This document shows, piece by piece, positions 15,756-22,837 of a stretch of 26,189 bases of DNA. The notes under the pieces are model-generated. The model was given only the letters and a program-made list of their open reading frames with translations. It made no database searches and was not told the origin of the DNA. This DNA is from JAWOFN01 sp046497505 [NCBI: bacterium] (GTDB lineage Bacteria > Blakebacterota > Blakebacteria > Blakebacterales): NCBI GenBank assembly GCA_046497505.1, contig JAWOFN010000069.1:1-26189 (forward strand), given 5' to 3'. Each line of letters starts with the position of its first letter. Position 1 is the first letter of the stretch. A program made the position numbers and the translations under genes.

Positions 15756-16822
15756 GGGAGGATCTCCTTCAGTTCGTCTGTGAGACGTGCGAACGCAGCG
15801 TCGTCCCCCGGGCAGGTGATGCGCAGGCAGTCGGAGGTGAGGGGAGAACCGGGGAAGGCACGGACCATGATGCCCCGGCGGGCCAGTTCCAGCTGGACCC
15901 GGGCAGGATCCTCGAACTGTGCCAGCACGAAGTTGGCCTGGGAGGGGAAGGGGTCCGCCCCCCGCTGTTCCAATAGCCGGGCGAGCCGATCCCGCTCTTC
16001 CCGGACCCGTGCACAGTACGCCTGCACGTCGTCGTTCCCCTCCTTCAAGCATCGCAGAGCGGCCTCCCGGCTCAGCGCGGAGACGGGATAGTTCTGTCCG
16101 GCGATGCGCATCCACCGCAGCACCTCGGTCTCCCCTGCGGCCCATCCCACCCTCAGGCCCGCCAGGCCCCACGCCTTGGAGAAGGTCCGTACGGCCAGGA
16201 CGTTGGGGAGTTCCAGGAGACGGGGAGTGGGATCGCTCTCCGCGAACTCCACGTAAGCCAGGTCCGCCACCACCAGGGCTCGGGGGAGGCGTCGCGCCAG
16301 GGTCTCCATCACTTCGACGGAGGTGGCGGCCCCGGTGGGGTTGTTCGGGGAGGTGACCACGACCGCCGCGGTTTTCCCGTCGGTCGCGCCCATCACCTCC
16401 TCCAGGGGGTAGGGCCCCCGCATCCACTCCACCCGTCGGACCTCGGCACCGGTGAGACGGGCGTACCGTTCGGTCATATCGAAGCCGGGTACGGTGAGCA
16501 CCCCGTTCCTCCCCGGTGCCAGCACCGCCCGGCAGGCCCGGTCCAGGGCGTCGTTGGAACCGTCGGTGACCAGCACCCGCTCCGCCTCGATCCCCAGTCG
16601 CCCTGCCAGCGCCCCCTCGAGCCGTCCGGGACGGGGATAGCGGCGGAGACTGTCGACATCCTCCTGCAGGCCCTCCAGGAGTCCGGTCGGGGGGGTGCTC
16701 CCCTCGTTGGCGTCCAGGTGCAGATCCACCGGCAGGTCGGGGCGGGGGACGCTGTAGGCCTTTAGCCCCGCCACTGCCGGGGCAGGGTGGGGGCCGGTCC
16801 GGTCCTTCGCCGGGCCCCTCAT
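15752..16822 (-). CDS. hisC: Histidinol-phosphate aminotransferase
   Basis: HisC is a PLP-dependent fold-type I aminotransferase that turns imidazole acetol phosphate and glutamate into histidinol phosphate. The PLP Schiff-base lysine is K216 in [23 protein letters not shown] at 158-164 and Y190 in ADLAYVEF hold the cofactor; the family's usual DEAY reads DLAY here. The N-terminal DANEGS motif and the C-terminal phosphate-binding Arg (LRITC) are also present. The 356 residues match the family. It starts four bases inside the end of hisG and ends four bases inside hisB. A related PLP aminotransferase with another substrate is unlikely given the operon. Confidence 0.96.
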   Translation of the reverse strand: MRGPAKDRTGPHPAPAVAGLKAYSVPRPDLPVDLHLDANEGSTPPTGLLEGLQEDVDSLRRYPRPGRLEGALAGRLGIEAERVLVTDGSNDALDRACRAVLAPGRNGVLTVPGFDMTERYARLTGAEVRRVEWMRGPYPLEEVMGATDGKTAAVVVTSPNNPTGAATSVEVMETLARRLPRALVVADLAYVEFAESDPTPRLLELPNVLAVRTFSKAWGLAGLRVGWAAGETEVLRWMRIAGQNYPVSALSREAALRCLKEGNDDVQAYCARVREERDRLARLLEQRGADPFPSQANFVLAQFEDPARVQLELARRGIMVRAFPGSPLTSDCLRITCPGDDAAFARLTDELKEILP

Positions 16823-17694
16823 GGGACGATCTGGCTCAGGCTGGTGACCACCACGTCGGTGCCGCCCCGGGCCTTGATCTCCGGGATGACACGGATCAGG
16901 TCCTCCCGCGGCACGGCGGCCTTCACCGCGAAGCCGCTTTGCCCGTGGAGGGTCGAGACGGTGGGCTCCCGCATGCAGGGGAGCACCTCGATGACCTCTT
17001 CCAGGCGGGAGGGCGACACGTTCACCTCCACCATGACCCGGCGGCGGGCCTCGAGCACCGAGCGGAGAAGCAGTACGATGCGTTCGGCCTCCTCCTTCCG
17101 TCCGCCGTCTTCCATCAGTGCCCGGGAGGCGTAGAGCCGGGTGGAGGAGGTCATGAGTTCGGCCACCACCTCCAGGCCGTTGGCCTGGAGGGTGGAACCG
17201 GTGGCCGAGTTGTCCACGATCAGGTCCGCGTCCTCCGGGGGGAAGACCTCAGTGGCGCCGTAGGAGTGGATGAGGGCGGCCTCGATGCCGCTCTCCTCGA
17301 TCCACCGTCCGGTGAGACGGGCATACTCCGATGCCACCACCAGGTGACGGTCGGGCAGGCGGCCCTCCTCAAGCAGCGCCGTGGGGGCGGCGGCCACTAT
17401 GCTGACCGGGTCGAGACCCGTGTCCAGCAGCTCGACCAGCTCGCCCCCCAGGTCCAGTTCCTCGACCCAGTCCGCTCCGGCGAAACCGATGTCCCGGGAC
17501 CCGGCGTGGAGCATCTCCACGATGTTCTGGGGCTTGAGGATCTTGGCCTCCACGCCGGGATAGGTCACCGCAGGACGATACGCCCTGCTCCCCACCCGCA
17601 CGTGGATACCCGCGTCCGCCAGGAGGCGGAACACCTCTTCCTGCATGTGGCCTTTGGGAAGGCCGAAGCGTAAGGTAGGCACGTTCTCTGCCAT
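16819..17694 (-). CDS. hisG: ATP phosphoribosyltransferase, long form
   Basis: HisG joins ATP and PRPP in the first, committed step of histidine synthesis. The N-terminal [24 protein letters not shown] and the PRPP loop [18 protein letters not shown] are typical. At 291 residues this is the long form with a C-terminal ACT-like regulatory domain (from about residue 215), which allows feedback inhibition by histidine, so no HisZ is needed. GAGAGGAA at 17705-17698 is the ribosome-binding site, close before the ATG at 17694. Upstream lies a His-rich leader ORF with hairpins, so expression is probably also controlled by attenuation. It is the first enzyme gene of the operon and overlaps hisC by four bases. 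Confidence 0.96.
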   Translation of the reverse strand: MAENVPTLRFGLPKGHMQEEVFRLLADAGIHVRVGSRAYRPAVTYPGVEAKILKPQNIVEMLHAGSRDIGFAGADWVEELDLGGELVELLDTGLDPVSIVAAAPTALLEEGRLPDRHLVVASEYARLTGRWIEESGIEAALIHSYGATEVFPPEDADLIVDNSATGSTLQANGLEVVAELMTSSTRLYASRALMEDGGRKEEAERIVLLLRSVLEARRRVMVEVNVSPSRLEEVIEVLPCMREPTVSTLHGQSGFAVKAAVPREDLIRVIPEIKARGGTDVVVTSLSQIVP

Positions 17695-17734
17695 CCGTTC
17701 CTCTCAGGGTTCGGCGAGGTTCCGGACGGCACGT

Positions 17735-17758
17735 GTGTCCCGGGAGGGCCCGGAACAC
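17735..17758 (-). promoter_or_regulatory. Second hairpin of the his leader
   Basis: On the minus strand GTGTTCCGGG (17758-17749) pairs with CCCGGGACAC (17744-17735) over a four-base loop, with ten pairs including one G-U. It lies between the larger hairpin and hisG, about 40 bases before the hisG start. Its role, as pause, terminator or blocker of the start, is not decided by the sequence. Confidence 0.5.
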
Positions 17759-17761
17759 GAA

Positions 17762-17789
17762 ACGGCGCCGGCCGGGAGGCCGTCGCCGT
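17762..17789 (-). terminator. Candidate his attenuator stem-loop
   Basis: Twelve bases on each side (17789-17778 and 17773-17762, minus strand) pair with a single mismatch around a TCCC loop. The stem is followed by TTTCGTGTT, only partly U-rich. It lies 29 bases after the stop of the His-rich leader ORF and 67 bases before hisG, where an attenuator is expected. I could not define the competing antiterminator. Confidence 0.55.
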
Positions 17790-17818
17790 CAGATTCACTC
17801 CGCTGTTTCGGTGCGAAG

Positions 17819-17890
17819 CTACACCACGAGCCGGCCCCGCGGGGCGGGGATATGAGCGTGGTGATGATGATGCCGGTTCACTCTTCGCAT
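17819..17890 (-). CDS. hisL: Histidine-rich leader peptide of the his operon
   Basis: This 23-codon ORF on the minus strand ends in TAG and begins MRRVNRHHHHHAH. Five His codons in a row (CAT CAT CAT CAC CAC) are followed by Ala and a sixth His. It lies directly upstream of hisG, on the same strand, between a strong promoter and two hairpins. It is the counterpart of enterobacterial HisL, in which ribosome stalling at His codons for lack of charged tRNA-His prevents termination. The ATG is only nine bases from the -10 box and lacks a clear ribosome-binding site, so translation may be leaderless. The gene symbol is given by position and composition; there is no sequence homology beyond the His run. 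Confidence 0.85.
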   Translation of the reverse strand: MRRVNRHHHHHAHIPAPRGRLVV

Positions 17891-17899
17891 GAGGACCCC

Positions 17900-17928
17900 A
17901 ATATCCCCGGAGGTCCCCCGGGTGTCAA
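17900..17928 (-). promoter_or_regulatory. Promoter of the his operon
   Basis: On the minus strand TTGACA (17928-17923), a perfect -35 box, and GATATT (17905-17900) are separated by exactly 17 bases. The transcript should begin near 17892, within a few bases of the leader ATG at 17890. It is the best sigma-70-type promoter in the window. Confidence 0.75.
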
Positions 17929-17991
17929 GCGGCGTTCCACCACCGGCGGGTCATGGGGTGGGAAATGGATGCGGCCGGGCGGCGCCCCGGT

Positions 17992-18034
17992 TATGATGAA
18001 AGACCTCTCAATCCACCGGTCGGCACGGGGGAAG
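17992..18034 (+). promoter_or_regulatory. Possible -10 box and ribosome-binding site of cydA
   Basis: TATGAT at 17992-17997 resembles a -10 box, but no good -35 is seen at the right distance. GGGGGAAG at 18027-18034 precedes the cydA ATG closely. The divergent his promoter lies about 70 bases to the left. Confidence 0.35.
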
Positions 18035-18037
18035 CAC

Positions 18038-19384
18038 ATGGAACTCTGGCATCGGCTGCACTTCGCGTTCACCATCTCCTATCACTACCTCTTCCCCCAG
18101 CTCACCATGGGGCTGGCCCTGCTCATCGTCATCCTCAAGACCAGGGCCCTGCGGACAGGGGAGGAGCGTTACAACCGATCGGCCCGGTTCTGGGCCAAGA
18201 TCTTCGGGATCTCCTTCGCCATGGGGGTGGTCACCGGGATCCCCATGGAGTTCCAGTTCGGCACCAACTGGGCTCGTTTCAGCGAGGCCGCCGGAGGGAT
18301 CATCGGGCAGACTCTGGCCCTGGAGGGGGTCTTCGCCTTCTTCCTGGAATCCTCCTTCCTGGGTCTCTTCCTCTTCGGTGAGAAGAAGCTGGGCCCGAAG
18401 CTGCACTGGCTGGCGGGCTTCATGGTCTTTCTGGGCTCCTGGATCTCCGGCTTCTTCATCGTGGCCACCAACGCCTGGATGCAGCATCCGGTGGGCTTCT
18501 CCATCTCCGGGGAGGGAGAGATCCTCCTGAGCAGCTTCTGGGCCCTGCTCACCAACCCCTGGCTGCTCTGGCAGTATCTGCACACCATGATCGGGGCGGT
18601 GGTCACGGCGGTCTTCGTCATGGGTGCCGTCGGTGCATACTACCTGCTGACGGGGCACCACAGGAGGTACGGCGAGGAGTTCATCCGTCTCGCCACGGTG
18701 GTCGGACTCCCGGCCGTCCTCCTGCTGGCCTTCCCCACCGGGGACATACAGGCCCGTAACGTGGCGGAGCACAAGCCCGCCGCCTTCGCCAGCATGGAGG
18801 GGATCTTCACCACCGAGGAGGGAGCGCCCCTGGTGCTCATCGGGCAGCCGGATATGGAGGAGAGGCGCCTGGACAACCCGATCCAGATCCCGAAGTTCCT
18901 CAGCTTCATGACCTATCAGCGGTGGGACGCGGAGGTGAAGGGGCTTGAGGCGTTCCCGGAGGACACCTGGCCCGACAACATCCCGCTGCACTACTACGTC
19001 TACCATATCATGGTGGGGCTGGGGACCTTCTTCATCGCCATCATGGCCGCCGCCGCTTTCCTGCTCTGGAAGGGGAAGCTCTTCGAGAGCCGCCCCATGC
19101 TCTGGATCCTGATGCTGGCAGCCCCTTTCCCCTTCATAGCCAACGAGGCGGGCTGGATGACAGCGGAACTCGGACGGCAGCCCTATCTGATCTACGGTCT
19201 GCTGCGCACCTCCGAGGGCTTCTCCGCCACGGTGAGCACGGGGAACACCATCTTCACCCTCATCGGCTTCATGGGGATGTACACTATACTGAGCATCCTC
19301 TTCCTCTACCTGGTGCGTCACACCATCGAACACGGCCCCGAACCCGAACCCGCCGCTGCCGGCGATTCCGCGGCGGTCAGCTAG
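18038..19384 (+). CDS. cydA: Cytochrome bd ubiquinol oxidase subunit I
   Basis: CydA is the haem-bearing, quinol-oxidising subunit of the high-affinity terminal oxidase in the inner membrane. In the 448-residue protein, H16 (SYHYLFPQLTMG) and H182 (LHTM) correspond to haem ligands, M325 to the haem b558 ligand, and E96 and E104 to the proton-path glutamates. The quinol loop has K246 and E254. Two normally strict motifs differ: GRQPW reads GRQPY (379-383) and the FRxM segment reads YHIM (322-325). There are about nine membrane helices. The ATG at 18038 gives the standard N-terminus; the frame upstream of it is open but non-coding and overlaps the his leader. It is followed by cydB after 12 bases. 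Confidence 0.95.
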   Translation: MELWHRLHFAFTISYHYLFPQLTMGLALLIVILKTRALRTGEERYNRSARFWAKIFGISFAMGVVTGIPMEFQFGTNWARFSEAAGGIIGQTLALEGVFAFFLESSFLGLFLFGEKKLGPKLHWLAGFMVFLGSWISGFFIVATNAWMQHPVGFSISGEGEILLSSFWALLTNPWLLWQYLHTMIGAVVTAVFVMGAVGAYYLLTGHHRRYGEEFIRLATVVGLPAVLLLAFPTGDIQARNVAEHKPAAFASMEGIFTTEEGAPLVLIGQPDMEERRLDNPIQIPKFLSFMTYQRWDAEVKGLEAFPEDTWPDNIPLHYYVYHIMVGLGTFFIAIMAAAAFLLWKGKLFESRPMLWILMLAAPFPFIANEAGWMTAELGRQPYLIYGLLRTSEGFSATVSTGNTIFTLIGFMGMYTILSILFLYLVRHTIEHGPEPEPAAAGDSAAVS

Positions 19385-19396
19385 GAGGAGCGCGTC

Positions 19397-20440
19397 ATGT
19401 CCACCCTCTGGTTCTTCCTGGTCGCCTTCATGATCATGATGTATGTGATCCTGGACGGGTTCGACCTGGGTGCGGGGATCGCCCACCTCTACGTGGCTCG
19501 GAGCGACGAGGAGCGTACCATGGTACTCCGGACCATCGGGCCGGTGTGGGATGGGAACGAGGTCTGGCTCATAGCCGGGGGGGGATCACTCTTCATGGCC
19601 TTCCCCCTGCTCTATGCATCCAGTTTCAGCGGCTTCTACCTGCCGCTGATCATCGTGCTGTGGCTGCTGATCCTCCGGGCCCTTTCCATCGAGTTCCGGA
19701 ACCACCTGGACAACTCCGTCTGGAAGCCGTTCTGGGACACCACCTTCGCCGTCAGCAGCCTGCTCCTCACCCTCCTCTATGGAGCCGTCCTGGGGAACAT
19801 CGTCCGGGGGGTACCCCTCGACGCCCAGGGGTACTTCTTCTCGCCCCTCTGGACCACCTTCGGGATAGGGAGTGCCCGGATGGGCATCCTGGACTGGTAC
19901 ACCGTGACGGTGGGGCTGACGGCCATGGTGGCCCTCACCATGCACGGTGCCCTCTGGGTGCGTTACAAGACCCCCGACCCGGTCTCCGAACGGGCGGCCA
20001 GGCTGGTGTCGTGGTCGTGGACGCCGCTTCTGGTACTGGTGGTGGTCCTCACGGTGATGACTTTCCGGGTCCAGCCCCACGTGCCGGCCCGGCTGAGTGC
20101 TCACCCCATGGGTTACCTCTTCCCCCTGCTGGCCGTGGCGGGACTGGCGGGCACCCGGTGGTTCACCTCCCGGGAGAGGGAAAGAGAGGCGTTCCTGGCC
20201 TCCGCTCTCTTCCTCGGGGGCATGCTGCTGAGCGTGGCGTTCGGGCTCTACCCCTATGTGCTGCCGGCCATCAACGACCCGCTCAACTCGCTGACGGTCC
20301 AGAACGCCTCGGCACCCGTCTACGGGCTCAAGGTGGCCCTGGCATGGTGGATCCCCGGGATGATCCTGGCCACCGGCTACACGGTCTTCATGTACCGCAA
20401 GTTCGCCGGCAAGGTGAGTGCCGAAGGCGAAGGTTATTGA
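19397..20440 (+). CDS. cydB: Cytochrome bd ubiquinol oxidase subunit II
   Basis: CydB is the structural partner of CydA. The 347-residue protein starts with the family signature: WFFLVAFMIMMYVILDGFDL then GAGI, followed by GPVWDGNEVWLIAGGGSLFMAFP, and has about eight membrane helices. AGGAG just after the cydA stop (19384-19388) is its ribosome-binding site. No cydX-like small subunit or cydCD assembly transporter is visible downstream; the next gene encodes an outer-membrane barrel. Together with CydA it would allow respiration at low oxygen. Confidence 0.96.
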   Translation: MSTLWFFLVAFMIMMYVILDGFDLGAGIAHLYVARSDEERTMVLRTIGPVWDGNEVWLIAGGGSLFMAFPLLYASSFSGFYLPLIIVLWLLILRALSIEFRNHLDNSVWKPFWDTTFAVSSLLLTLLYGAVLGNIVRGVPLDAQGYFFSPLWTTFGIGSARMGILDWYTVTVGLTAMVALTMHGALWVRYKTPDPVSERAARLVSWSWTPLLVLVVVLTVMTFRVQPHVPARLSAHPMGYLFPLLAVAGLAGTRWFTSREREREAFLASALFLGGMLLSVAFGLYPYVLPAINDPLNSLTVQNASAPVYGLKVALAWWIPGMILATGYTVFMYRKFAGKVSAEGEGY

Positions 20441-20470
20441 TATGAAGCCATCTCGAGAGTGAGGCGCTCC

Positions 20471-21268
20471 ATGCACAGGTACCGTTCTGAGGTCCTACTG
20501 CCGTTCCTCCTGGTCCTGGCCGTCCTGCTGCAGCCCCCGGAGGCGGCGGCACAGGAGAGCAGCAGCAGCGTCGGTGTCGAGGTCCTCAAACCGTCGATCG
20601 ACGACACCAAGATGTTCAACGGCGCGGTCTTTTTGACCTACACCCGCATGCTCACCCGCTCCCATGCCCTGGACGTGAGCCTGCCCCTGGCCCGCTCCCA
20701 CAAGGACTCCCCCCTCTTGGAGGAGGAGGTCCTGGTGGGCAACCCCTATGTGGGGGGTGTGCGTACCAGCAAGGATTCACCGATCTTCTACACCGCCGGG
20801 CTGCGTCTTCCCATCACCTCCGGGGAGAAGCCCTTCGCCCGCCTCATGGGTGAGTACACGGATCTCACCCGGGCGGGGGCCTTCCTCCCCAGAACGCTCG
20901 TCCTGGAGGGGACCATCGGCTACGGGGGCGTCCTGGACAACGGCATCCAGTACTGGGGGAGCGCCGGTCCCCTCTTCACGTTCCCCTTCGGGGAGGACGA
21001 AGACGCCGAGAGCTTCCTCCGGTTCTCTGCCTCCGCCCTCTATGAGGTCATGGAAGGTCTGCAGGCCGGTGCGGGCCTCTCGGGCATCTACGGGATCACC
21101 ACCGACTCCCTGCCCTATGACGGCCTGGTCCTCCAGGCCGTCGCCGGTCTGGAATACGACCTGGGGGCGGTCCGGCCGGGCATCACGGCCCGTCTGCCCC
21201 TGAGCAGTGACTGGGGGGATGCGGTGGACGGCATCCTGGGACTCCACCTGGCGGTCCCCCTCTCCTGA
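20471..21268 (+). CDS. Putative outer-membrane beta-barrel protein
   Basis: The protein starts with a signal peptide (MHRYRSEVLLPFLLVLAVLL, cleavage near AAAQ) and continues as alternating amphipathic strands rich in Gly, Tyr and Phe, ending in LHLAVPLS. About 265 residues with regular two-residue periodicity suggest a barrel of around 10-12 strands, somewhat like transporter-type or phenol-degradation MetA-like outer-membrane proteins, but I recognise no family with certainty. I chose the ATG at 20471, with GTGAGG just before it, rather than the in-frame GTG at 20459. It starts 30 bases after cydB and may be read from the same transcript, though no functional link is evident. Confidence 0.72.
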   Translation: MHRYRSEVLLPFLLVLAVLLQPPEAAAQESSSSVGVEVLKPSIDDTKMFNGAVFLTYTRMLTRSHALDVSLPLARSHKDSPLLEEEVLVGNPYVGGVRTSKDSPIFYTAGLRLPITSGEKPFARLMGEYTDLTRAGAFLPRTLVLEGTIGYGGVLDNGIQYWGSAGPLFTFPFGEDEDAESFLRFSASALYEVMEGLQAGAGLSGIYGITTDSLPYDGLVLQAVAGLEYDLGAVRPGITARLPLSSDWGDAVDGILGLHLAVPLS

Positions 21269-21301
21269 GCGGGGTCCCCTCAGCCAGCGGTTTCTCTTTT
21301 T
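21265..21301 (+). terminator. Terminator after the barrel protein gene
   Basis: CTGAG-C-GGG pairs with CCC-CTCAG (one bulged C, loop GTC), overlapping the stop codon, and TTTCTCTTTTT follows after seven bases (21291-21301). The gap before the T-run is longer than ideal. Confidence 0.5.
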
Positions 21302-21322
21302 GGAGGGGGCACCCAACCCGCT

Positions 21323-21337
21323 TACCTTGCCAAGGTA
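21323..21337. promoter_or_regulatory. Perfect palindrome upstream of the DUF2203 gene
   Basis: TACCTTG-C-CAAGGTA is a perfect 7-1-7 inverted repeat, 48 bases before the GTG start. Its position and form suit a dimeric regulator's operator. No regulator gene is adjacent. Confidence 0.4.
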
Positions 21338-21384
21338 GGCATCGGGTCTCGACACCCCGGAAACTCGAAGGAGAGACAGCAGGC

Positions 21385-21870
21385 GTGTCGAAGAGAATCT
21401 TCACCGTTGAGGAGGCGAACGAGCTCCTACCCCTCCTGGACAGCATCCTCAAGGAGGTGGACCGGAGGAAGGTCCAGGCACGGCACCACCACCGGAAGAT
21501 GCAGGTCCTGGACGCTCTGTGGGGGGAGGAACTGCTGGATGCCTCGAATCCCGATCACGACGAGTACCAGGAGCACAAGTGGGGCCTGGAACGCTCTATC
21601 AAGGAGATCGAACGCCTCATCGAAGAGGAGATCCAGGGGCGCGGCCTTCGGTTCCCCTCCGGGGGACTGGAGCACGGTCTCATCGACTTCCCCTCCACCT
21701 GGGAGGGGCGCTGGGTCTTCCTCTGCTGGAAACACGGGGAGGGTGAAGTGGGTTTCTGGCACGAGCTGGAGGGCGGTTACCGGGGCAGGCAGGAGATCAC
21801 CGAAGAGCAGGAATCGCGGATGGGAGAGGAGGAACCCGACCTGGGCGGGATGGATCCCGGGGCCTTCTGA
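21385..21870 (+). CDS. DUF2203 family protein
   Basis: This 161-residue soluble protein matches the DUF2203 pattern: FTVEEANELLPLLDSILKEV at the N-terminus, a charged helical middle, then GLIDFPSTWEGRWVFLCW and GEVGFWHELEGGYRGRQ. The family has no known function; the conserved Trp, His and Glu in the last segment suggest a binding site. Most of the first 90 residues look like long helices. The start is GTG at 21385 with AAGGAGAG at 21368-21375. The stretch GGAGAGACAGCAG before this start also precedes trxB. A possible operator palindrome lies upstream. No direct partner is visible. Confidence 0.85.
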   Translation: MSKRIFTVEEANELLPLLDSILKEVDRRKVQARHHHRKMQVLDALWGEELLDASNPDHDEYQEHKWGLERSIKEIERLIEEEIQGRGLRFPSGGLEHGLIDFPSTWEGRWVFLCWKHGEGEVGFWHELEGGYRGRQEITEEQESRMGEEEPDLGGMDPGAF

Positions 21871-22154
21871 GATCCCGTGAGGTCCGGCCGGCCCGATCCG
21901 CGGCGAAGGTGCGGAGCCGCCTCGCATGCGCTTCAAAGCGTATCCGGGCGGGATGGCAGGACTTCGCACCGTGCTCGAGGTACTCCAGTCCAGGCAGCGA
22001 TGAGTCCATCAGCATGGTGAGCCGACTCCAGCACCATGGGCGGATGAAGGAGTGCTCGAGGAGGGCGGCCATGGAAGGAAACTGGGAAACGAAGATGACA
22101 GAGACAGGGATTGACGGTAAGAATAGGGTATCACCTGAACTACGGAGTGCACAG
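21871..22154. other. Intergenic region without a convincing gene
   Basis: The 284 bases between the DUF2203 and coiled-coil genes stay open in the downstream frame but show no start with a good ribosome-binding site and no protein-like composition. They hold an inverted repeat CATGGTG/CACCATG (22013-22038, 12-base loop), a 10-base direct repeat GTGCTCGAGG (21971 and 22052), and an isolated TTGACG (22111) with no matching -10 box. A 5' leader or small RNA is possible but unsupported. Confidence 0.3.
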
Positions 22155-22796
22155 ATGATGAAGTCTCCCCGCCGCACGCTCGCATACGCGGCGCTCGCCC
22201 TGCTGGTGGCAGGGACAGCCGGATGCGGTGCCCAGGCCTCACAGATGCAGCAGGAAGAGCAGCAGCAGACCCAGCAGCAGATGACCGAGCTGCAGAACAG
22301 GGTGGAGCAGCTGCAGAGCCAGCTGGATGAGGCCAACGGCACCATCCGGTCCCTGCGGGACGAGCGCGACCGCCTCGAACGGAACAACCGGGATCTGCAG
22401 CAGCGGATCCAGACCCTTGAGCAGGAGAAGGCCCAGCTCGAAGAGCAGGTGGCCGATGCCTCCAGCCAGAACGAGGAACTCAACGCTCAGATCAGCTCCC
22501 TGGAGGGCACCGTCCGTACCCTCCGGTCTCGTATCGCCGCCCGCGAGCGGACCATCAGTGAGAAGGATGAGCGGATCTCCTCCCTGGAGTCCCAGGTCTC
22601 CGGGCTCGAAGGCCAGGTCGACGACCTGCGCGGACAGGTGAGCAGCCTGCAGGCCGAGCGTGACAACCTGCAGACCCAGCTGGATGAGACCATCTCGAGC
22701 AAGAACAGCACGATCACCCTGCTGATCGTCCTGCTTGTGATCGCGGTGCTGGCAGCCGGCGGCGCGGTCTTCTGGGGCATGCGGAAGGGCAGCTGA
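22155..22796 (+). CDS. Coiled-coil envelope protein with N-terminal lipobox-like signal and C-terminal membrane helix
   Basis: This 213-residue protein starts MMKSPRRTLAYAALALLVAG followed by TAGC, a signal resembling a lipoprotein signal (Cys24, though Thr is unusual at -3). Residues about 30-185 are rich in Glu, Gln, Leu and Arg with heptad spacing (for example QLQSQLDEANGTIRSLRDER), a long coiled coil. The end has a hydrophobic helix (TITLLIVLLVIAVLAAGG...) and a positive tail MRKGS. With both ends membrane-associated it could bridge membranes or lie along one. The ATG at 22155 has GGAG at 22144-22147; the ATG at 22158 is the alternative. I recognise no family beyond the coiled coil. Confidence 0.75.
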   Translation: MMKSPRRTLAYAALALLVAGTAGCGAQASQMQQEEQQQTQQQMTELQNRVEQLQSQLDEANGTIRSLRDERDRLERNNRDLQQRIQTLEQEKAQLEEQVADASSQNEELNAQISSLEGTVRTLRSRIAARERTISEKDERISSLESQVSGLEGQVDDLRGQVSSLQAERDNLQTQLDETISSKNSTITLLIVLLVIAVLAAGGAVFWGMRKGS

Positions 22797-22837
22797 CCCT
22801 CCGCGTGTAAAAGCTACATACAGGGAGTCTTCATACG

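Noticed and set aside
15756-16427. An upstream extension of hisB on the minus strand
   Set aside because: It is an out-of-frame shadow of hisC; the hisB family N-terminus and the four-base overlap fix the start at 15755.
17645-18037. A 131-codon N-terminal extension of cydA
   Set aside because: CydA starts with MELWHRLHFAFT at 18038. The extension is antisense to the his leader and hisG start and has no membrane or targeting features.
21909-22154. An 82-codon N-terminal extension of the coiled-coil protein
   Set aside because: It would bury the signal sequence in the middle of the protein; the ATG at 22155 has a ribosome-binding site.
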